Assembly: GCA_020740775.1 (NCBI GenBank)
Contig: JAHEWK010000005.1
Span: 682,001-746,000 of the forward strand
DNA: 64,000 nt
DNA from: Ilyonectria destructans
Lineage: Eukaryota; Ascomycota; Sordariomycetes; Hypocreales; Nectriaceae
Direction of reading: 5' to 3'
In this document: positions 57,121 to 64,000 of the stretch, one piece after another
How positions within the stretch are numbered: position 1 is the first letter of the stretch
Layout of the letters: each line of letters begins with the position of its first letter
Position numbers and translations under genes: made by a program
The notes under the pieces: model-generated
What the model saw: only the letters and a program-made list of their open reading frames with translations
Told to the model about the DNA's origin: nothing
Databases searched by the model: none

Positions 57121-58223
57121 ATCCGGACGAATGAGGGGTCGCTCCATGTAGGTTGTCATTACGATCTGTACAAGAAAATCGGTCTAGGGCAGGAAGCAGT
57201 CAAGTGGACAACCTTGGAAGTGTCTCGCAGCGTCGCATTCTTTAAGAAGCGAACCGCTTTTAGTATCCACTGTTATCTCCGACAAGGATGCAAATCCTCC
57301 TAGTTCAGACCGCTCCACCTTAAAGAACCAATCAGTAATTATTATCTCCGAAACCTCTGCCTCTGCAGCCAAGTCAAGTCGGATACACGAGCCGAACCCT
57401 CGGTGCGCGAACCCGGTGGCACGTGAGATGAGATCAGGTGGAACGATCAGGCATGCTAGATTTTGGTACGACACAGGTATTTCTCATCAAAATGTTTTTG
57501 TCGGGGTCCTAAAGGAGGTGTTGTTCTAATGCCGAGACACACGTCATGATGAGCACATGGGCAGAGGACACGTTAGAAAACGAAACAGACTACACCACCT
57601 CTAATATTCGCGTTGTAGCTGTTCGTGTCTACAACAACCACGATATGGTGGCGGCCAATTGCTAGTGGCTCATTCCAAGCGGATGGAATGGTGGCTGTGC
57701 CCTACAGTATGAAGAACCCCCTCTCCGCCATTAGTTCAGGCTAATGCGACGATGTTACATTCCGAGCTGGGGCTAGATTTTACTCTACAGACTGCAATCA
57801 GGTATGGCCAAATCAAACGAAAGCAAATCGATCATATCCGTCAAATGTCATGATTTCCTTGTTGTGATTACTTGCACCCTTTCCATCAGCAATTCTGAGG
57901 TCCCATCTCCTCGAGGAACCGAACGCGGTAGCAATCTTCCAGTTCATTAGCCAATGCTGTAATAAAATCCAAGCATCTTCAATTAATCCAGATTGAATGC
58001 GTAAACCCAACAGGATGCAACAGAGCGTACCAGACTCTCCCTGTGCTCCCTAACGCCTCAGCTGATAGACGTGTGAAATCGGGGATAAATAGCTAACCTC
58101 GGAGAAAACATGTCCGATCCGCCCCACATGGCCCGGAGAAAATATCTCAGCGCGCAGCCTTCTCTCCATTCCCTCTGAATAACTCCGGTCCATGCCCTGG
58201 ACGAGGCAACCAGAACCAGGGCC
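57121..58223. other. Upstream region of the Zn2Cys6 gene with coding-like fragments
   Basis: A minus-strand frame at 57184-57474 reads GSCIRLDLAAEAEVSEIIIT and looks protein-like, as does 57813-58010. I cannot assign either. They may belong to another broken gene upstream of the decarboxylase relic. Confidence 0.35.
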
Positions 58224-60247
58224 ATGCCAGCACCCGGGAGAATCATACCGGGCACTGGGACGCTCCGGCCCATTAGACCTGTGATCCGTCGACGATTCCG
58301 CAAACCCGTCAGCTGCCAGCCGTGCCGCCGCTCGAAGCTGGGCTGCGATCGCCAGACGCCGTGCGGTGCTTGCTTGCGCCGCAGTTGCGAGGCCAACTGC
58401 CTGTATCCCGACGCCGATGGACGCCTCCCGGTATCACAGTCCTCGCGTTCATCGGAAACTTCGCTCGGGGATCAGGCAAACAGTTCGATAGCCGCGTCGA
58501 CGGCATTGACCGAGGTTGAGCGGGGCAGCCGGGAGTCTCACTGGGATACAATCCTTCGGCGTCCAATTAATCACATCAGCCATCCGTTGTTTGATGCACA
58601 AGATCCTCTCTGCCAACCAGGCAATTTCTTCCCCTTCCACTTCGGCTCCAATCTCTCCAGGACTGAGCTGCTGGCGGCTTTGCCGACTACCGAATCGTGC
58701 GAGTACCTTGTAACACAATATTTCGTCCGCATCTCTCATTTCTTCCATGTTTTACACGGCCCGACATTTCAGCGCCAGTTTTTAGAATTCTCCAAGGATC
58801 GCTTTAGCTGTGACCTCTCATGGCTCGCGCTCCTTTTCCTAATTTGTTCTGCTTCCGTCAACACGATGGATGAGGGCGATTCCATCTTGACCGACATTTC
58901 AGAAAACCTACCTGGTGCTCGGGATGCTGCGGCCATCTCATACCGGTATCGCATCATGGCCATGATTTGTCTCTGCCAGGATAACTTTCTCATACGCCAT
59001 CGTCTGAGTACACTTGAGGCGTTGCTTGTTCTGATATGGACCATCAGTCACAATGAAGGTGCTGAGCGTAGTTGGGTATTGCTAGGTAAGATTTATCATT
59101 CATCATTCGGAAATATGGGCTTACTTATGATCAAGGTATGGCTCTCAACACTGGAATTGTGCTGAAATGCAATGCATCAGAACCATCCACGGAACTGAAC
59201 TGTATCGATATTGAACGTCGACGTCGTTGCTGGGCCGGTATACTCATGCTTCATACGTACCAAGCCATCTTAAATAAAGACGTCGACATGTCTTTTCTTC
59301 TAAACATCCAGGCACCTATGCCTGCAGACGTCAACGACGACGATATTTTAGAGGATAAAATCCTCCCGCCATCAACCCAACCAACGCAGGTTTCTGACCT
59401 GAAGTTCAAAATACGGCTGTTTCAATTGTCAGGTCGTATCTGCAACGTCTCGTCCGATAAATCGGAGTTTAATGAAGAATGCCTAGAGCGTCTAGATACC
59501 GAGATCGCCAAGGAACAGAAGCAATGGGATTCGACCCTTCTTATTGACGGATCACCAAGCCTTCTAGACACCTCAAGTTATCCTCACTGGTGCGTTCTGC
59601 AACTCTACGCCCACCAGCTTTATCTTCTCCTACATCGGCCTTTCGCGCTTCAAGCGAATGGAGCACGCTACCGGTCTTCATCCAGAAGGAAATGCATTAC
59701 TTCAAGCGCAGCGCTGTTGGATATCCATCGACAATTAATTGAACTTCCTCGAATGCGCAACTATCGATGGTTTGCCCATGGGGTGTCTGGCTTTTTCGCT
59801 GTTCATGGAGTACTTACGCTGGCTTCGTGTTTATTGGAGCAGGACGACAAGGAATCCGATTCATCAACCTACCGATCCGCTTTTGATGCAGCCATCTTAC
59901 GACTCAGCGTTCTACAAAATCGGAGTCCACTTTATATGAAGGCGTATCCAGTTCTTCAGCATTTGCAGTACGCTCCTCCACCCTTGTCAATGACAACTAA
60001 TTAACATCTAGCAATAGGACCATGCTTTCTGCAGATCAATTCCAATGGGCCCCCTCGGTAGACCAGGAATTTGGGAGTAGCTTTGACAACTGGATCGATA
60101 CAGTTCAGTGGCTCAACCCCGAATCCGTAAATTGGGTGGGCAGCTACAATCACTCCTTGAGTCTCTAACTAATGATTGTAGGATTTCTGGGATGACCTTT
60201 TAAAACCTAGCTCTAGTGCGACTGATTTAAGCCATCCAAAAATGTAA
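58224..60247 (+). CDS. Zn(II)2Cys6 fungal transcription factor
   Basis: Four exons (58224-59085, 59136-59967, 60012-60135, 60182-60247) sum to 628 codons, 627 residues. The N-terminal binuclear cluster is CQPCRRSKLGCDRQTPCGAC followed by an eight-residue gap and the last Cys, i.e. Cx2Cx6Cx5Cx2Cx8C, with one extra Cys in the last loop. It binds DNA as a Gal4-type cluster. A Ser-rich linker follows. From about residue 150 the fungal transcription-factor middle homology region runs on (YFVRISHFFHVLHGPTFQRQ, ERRRRCWAGILMLHTYQA, HWCVLQLYAHQLYLLLHRPF). The C-terminal end is acidic and aromatic (DNWIDTVQWLNPES, DFWDDLLKP) and could be the activation domain. The last two exons depend on splice logic. 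Targets are unknown; the nearest genes are the decarboxylase relic and the aldehyde dehydrogenase. Confidence 0.87.
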
Positions 60248-61041
60248 GGGAGCTCGTCTACCCAATATCAGGACAAGAGGTCAGTTCCCCTTGCTTCTCA
60301 ATGTAACATGAAGGGAATACGCATCCAGGGTCACACAGTACACAACATACTCAGCCGCAGAAGAACACCAGAATCCGAGACCTTGTGTGAAAATTCTATC
60401 TCAAGCCTGCTTGAGTCAATGCAAACCAGATTTGGGTGGAGACTACAGCATCCATGGTGTTTACTCCTGAGACGAAGGGAACTACCTCTTACCATGAGCT
60501 AACGATACGGACGAGCGTGCATACGCTAGGCTCATGCAATGGATTAATAGACCCACCTTAGCTTCAGCGTTCGGGTACGATTCGGAGGATCTACGTCTAT
60601 GGTAGGCCGGAAGAGTTGGTTCGGCGGCGCTTGTCATGCAGCAGCCACCTGGCAACTGACTCCGTGCCTGGAAATTGTGGCACCTGTGGGTTAGCGGATT
60701 CAAGAAATCTTCGACGGGGCGCGGGTCAGAGACAAACGGAACCCCAGAGCTCAGATTCCCAGATAGCCATAGGCCCGGATTGCTCGACGCTGTAGCAAAT
60801 GCGGCAGCCAAAGCAGCGCTTGTTGCTTGAACGTGACAAAATCCTCATTCAGAAATTGCCTAATATAGCTTAAACATATTTGTGAATACCACTACACGAT
60901 ACTTCACAGCTGGGAGTGCTGCAGTTTAAGTTACATCTGATATTTTGTGTCATCTTCCTAGTTGATTTAGCCACCCATTCTGCTGCCAAACGGTCTTCAG
61001 TATATTACATCAATTTATATTCCAGGTATCTTTCTGCTTTT
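60248..61041. other. Intergenic region between convergent genes
   Basis: Short frames only; 60482-60811 (-) is compositionally random. Nothing supported. Confidence 0.45.
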
Positions 61042-62655
61042 CTACAACTTGGAGGCAATGTTAACGTGTACCGCCTTGATATTTGAGTAGGCAGCCAAGC
61101 CAGCCTCGCCAAGTTCCCGTCCGATTCCGCTCTGCTTGACACCGCCGAAGGGAATGCGCCAATCGCTATCGTTGCTAGAGTTGATCCAAACCATTCCAGC
61201 CTCGATTCGCTTGGCCACACGGTGGGCTCGGGTGAGGTTCGTGGTGAAGATGGCGCTTCCCAGTCCGTATTGGGTATCGTTGGCCAAGGCGATGGCCTCG
61301 TCTTGGGTGCTGAACTTGGTAATCACAACAAAGGGGCCAAAGACCTCCTCTTGGAACACTCGCATTTGAGGAGTGACTCCGGTAAACACTGTGGGCTCGA
61401 TGAAGTAGCCCTTTCCATCGCCACCCTTCTTGAACGGCTGTCCGCCGACCTCGAGCTTGGCACCCTCGCTCTTGCCGACCTCCACAAATGACATGATGCG
61501 GTCGTATTGTGCCTTTGTGATCTGAGGACCCTGGAAAGTCTTCTCGTCGAAGGGGTCGCCGAGCTTGGAGATCTCCTTGACTTGCGTTCGGAAAGCCGCG
61601 AGGAACTTGTCGTAGACGGTGTCTTGGACCAAGATACGGGAAGTGGCTGTGCAGATTTGGCCTTGGTTCGACATGATGCCGGCGTGGGCCCAGTACACGG
61701 CGAGGTCGAGGTCGGCGTCCTCAAAGACAACCAGAGGGCTTTTACCACCCGTCTCAAGCGTAATGTTCTTCAGGTTGCTGCTGGCCATCTTCATAATGTG
61801 CTTCGCGGTGGGGGTAGATCCGGTAAAGGCGATCTTGTCGACATCGGTGTGGGATGCAATAGCGGCTCCAGCGACGGCGCCGAGTCCGTTGAGGACATTG
61901 ACAACGCCGGGAGGGAATCCGGCCTTGGCGACGAGGTTGGCGAAGAAAAGGATAGAGAGGGGCGTTTGCTCGGCCGGCTTCAGGATGACGGCGTTGCCGC
62001 AAGCCAGCGCGGGACCCAGCTTCCAGGCGGCCATGGCCAAGGGATAATTCCAGCTATCAAGGAACTGTTAATCTCTGGAAGGAAACAGGTTGCAAGGCGG
62101 GACAACTTACGGAATGATCTGGCCGCAGACACCTACGGGCTCCCGGACTGTGTACGCAAACTTGTCTGAAGAAGTCTCGATGACCTGGCCAAACACCTTG
62201 TCGGCAAAGCCGGCATAGTAGCGGAGAGTCTCAGCAACCTCGACCAGATCCTCGTTCAGAGAGACCTGGTACGGCTTGCCGTTGCCCCAAGTCTCAATAG
62301 TGGCAAGAGTCTCACGGTTCTCGTCAACCAAATCAGCGAGGCGGTTCAACAGCTTTCCACGGTCGGTGGCAGGCAGATCGCGCCACTCAGGGTTACGCAG
62401 GGCATTGCGCGCCGCGACGACGGCTCTGTCGACATCCTCGCTGGTGGCAGCATAAACTGAGACGATTTCTTGCTCGTTTCTAGCCGGGTCAGCTCAGTTG
62501 CAGGGACGAGGGTGAGGGAATTCAACATACGTGGGGTTGATGCTGGTGATCTTGCCGCCGTCAGACGACTTCACCCACCTGTTGTTGATGAACAGGCCGG
62601 TGGGCTGGGCGTACTTGCGGCCGTTGGGGGCCGTCAGCTGGATGTCTAAGCTCAT
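61042..62655 (-). CDS. NAD(P)-dependent aldehyde dehydrogenase
   Basis: Three exons (62655-62531, 62479-62111, 62053-61042) sum to 502 codons, 501 residues, the standard ALDH length. It oxidises an aldehyde to the acid. Landmarks are FINNRWVKSSDG near the N-terminus, [20 protein letters not shown] across the second intron, the cofactor loop FTGSTPTAK, the general base Glu265 in LETGGKSP, and the nucleophile Cys299 in NQGQICTATSRI. EEVFGPFVVI and PFGGVKQSGIGRELG complete the fold. It lacks a targeting signal and is probably cytosolic. Fungal enzymes of this kind act on acetaldehyde, betaine aldehyde or related substrates; the sequence alone does not decide. The next gene on the same strand is an APC-type permease, 0.9 kb away. 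Confidence 0.94.
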
Positions 62656-63540
62656 TTTCAAACGATTTCAAGGATACGATGGGTATGATGGGCCTGATGG
62701 ATCTGGATCTGAACGGTAGCCGCATCTAATATGTTGGGTCGCTCGGGTGTGATTGTCACGATTGACACGACACCAACCGAAAACGGGCACTATGCAGCAA
62801 CTGCGGGGAATGCATAAGGTTTCAGCCTCTCAGACGCTACGGAGTACACAGGCTGAAAGATACGCCAACTCGCCAGCTCGCCAAGTAGCTCGGCATGACC
62901 CAGCCGGACCGGGGCGAAGTGTTAGTAATAGAATAGAGACCGGTCCGGCGGAGATAAGCCACACGGGAATCTAGTGCATCGTGCATGCTTGTCTGCATCT
63001 GGCAGTTCATGTGCATTCATCTCAGATGAATCCATCGGAATGCTAGATTTGTCGTCACTCGGCATGGCTGGGATGTTGGACCAGGTTGAATCCCTGACGT
63101 GCACCGGTCTCGGAGTCGTTGTGATTGAGCGTTTACGATCGGTAATAGGCATTAGATCTTTTGTTCAGGGCTCGACTAAGCTAGCACATTTCGAGGCGTT
63201 GGATGCGCAAGGTATCATCGACTCCGCGATCATCTCCACTTGGATCTGGGCCGCCACGCTACGTATGCACAATAGGGTACACCTATCGCATGGAAAATAT
63301 ATGCCCCAGATCATTTGTGCCGATTTATCTTTACGATTTACATGGATTAGTATTACAGGGAGTGGCAAAGTGAACGTCTGAATGTCACGGTAAAACATCT
63401 CACAGGTCAGAACCGGCTATTGAAAATTGGGTTTAAGATAAAAAGGAAGGTCGGAATTTGATTATTTCCAAGTGATCCCAAAGGGAAGTTGACTAGTATA
63501 CAAGAAAAGCCTCAAAGACGGCTAGAGATCCTCTAGGACG
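62656..63540. other. Intergenic: ALDH promoter and permease 3' flank
   Basis: No gene supported. A plus-strand frame at 62974-63381 has no recognisable features. Confidence 0.45.
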
Positions 63541-64000
63541 CTAGTGATCCTTGCTCTCCGCCTCCTTCTCGGTAGGAACAGGCACGTCGCTGTTCTCGGC
63601 GTAGATGACACGGCCTTCAGACTCCTCGGACTGGAGGTAGGTGACACGGCCTTTGATGATCCAGAAGCTGAGGGTAACAATCATCATGACGCCAAAGACG
63701 GCGATGGCGTAGTTCATGTCGGTGCCAGTAGGGTTAGGCGAACCGGGGAAGAAGAAAAAGACGGTGGTGATGGCGCAGTAGACAACCGAGACCCAGTTGC
63801 AGACAGGGCCGAGGCGGCCAAGAGAAAACTCGCCAGGGGGCAGCTTGTCGCGGCCAGTAAGGAGGAGCACCAGGATAGGCATGCCGTAGGACATGGTGAG
63901 GGCGATGGTGCTGACGCTGAGAATAGCCTCGAGGACAGTGGAGGCAAAGGTGTAGAGAACGCCAACTAGAGCAATGATGGCGCCCTGGAGCCACAAAGCG
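63541..64000 (-). CDS. APC-family amino acid/choline/GABA permease, 3' part only
   Basis: The open minus-strand frame runs from the right edge to the stop at 63541 and gives the last 152 residues. Four hydrophobic helices are seen: ALWLQGAIIALVGVLYTFAS, IALTMSYGMPILVLLL, NWVSVVYCAITTVFFFFPG and YAIAVFGVMMIVTLSFWII. PPGEFSLGRLGPVCNWV is the loop before the penultimate helix in the fungal choline/GABA/amino-acid permease branch. The tail is acidic (KEAESKDH). The protein would be a plasma-membrane, proton-coupled importer; the substrate cannot be judged because the substrate-binding helices lie outside the window. The upstream part is not in view, so intactness is unknown. Confidence 0.82.
   Translation of the reverse strand, partial: ALWLQGAIIALVGVLYTFASTVLEAILSVSTIALTMSYGMPILVLLLTGRDKLPPGEFSLGRLGPVCNWVSVVYCAITTVFFFFPGSPNPTGTDMNYAIAVFGVMMIVTLSFWIIKGRVTYLQSEESEGRVIYAENSDVPVPTEKEAESKDH

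Noticed and set aside
57800..63000. A metabolic gene cluster (Zn2Cys6 regulator, aldehyde dehydrogenase, permease)
   Set aside because: No core biosynthetic enzyme is present, gaps are ordinary, and the aldehyde dehydrogenase and permease are common single genes.
1..64000. tRNA or rRNA genes
   Set aside because: I looked for cloverleaf boxes and rRNA-like stretches by eye and saw none I could support; a tRNA scan would be needed to exclude a single tRNA.

Overview
The window is nuclear DNA of a filamentous ascomycete (Pezizomycotina). Genes are cut by short introns of about 45-100 bp with GT..AG ends and CTAAC-type branch sites. The gene content is also typical: two rhodopsin-domain membrane proteins, a Zn(II)2Cys6 regulator, a GMC oxidoreductase, an NB-ARC/TPR NLR and an F-box protein. 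I cannot name the species. Exon models below were built by hand. Almost all sum to whole codons.

Layout. 0.3-1.7 kb: a six-exon rhodopsin-domain protein (-). 3.0-7.1 kb: ATP-dependent 5-oxoprolinase (+). 7.9 kb: a small secreted PAN-like protein (+). 10.1-11.7 kb: an MFS drug/H+ antiporter-type carrier (+). 13.0-14.2 kb: a secreted aldose 1-epimerase (+). 16.2-17.6 kb: a second rhodopsin-domain protein (+). 19.1-20.8 kb: a GMC oxidoreductase (-). A gene-poor 4.5 kb follows, with an inverted pair of palindromic elements. 25.4-28.7 kb: an NLR with an alpha/beta-hydrolase N-terminus, NB-ARC and almost identical TPR repeats (+). 29-33 kb: one interrupted unknown ORF and one intact five-exon unknown gene. 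33-35 kb: an F-box protein and a decayed copy of part of it. 35.6-39.5 kb: a three-module CbxX/CfqX-type AAA+ ATPase (-). 40.2-45.4 kb: the most remarkable gene, a 1653-residue fusion of an indoleamine-2,3-dioxygenase-like haem domain, a CPR-type FAD/NAD(P)H reductase, a cytochrome b5 domain and a long tail (-).

47-57 kb is a gene graveyard. It holds relics of a six-hairpin glycosidase, a coiled-coil repeat protein, a sugar transporter, a fungal membrane-protein family and a UbiD-type decarboxylase, all broken by stops and frameshifts. One intact LOG-family gene sits among them at 51.6-52.4 kb. The right end returns to ordinary genes: a Zn2Cys6 regulator (58.2-60.2 kb, +), an aldehyde dehydrogenase (61.0-62.7 kb, -) and the 3' part of an APC-family permease running off the edge (-).

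There is no convincing biosynthetic cluster; the intact genes look like independent metabolic, transport, sensing and defence genes. The best candidates for something undescribed are the self-contained dioxygenase-reductase-b5 fusion and the repeat-conserved NLR.
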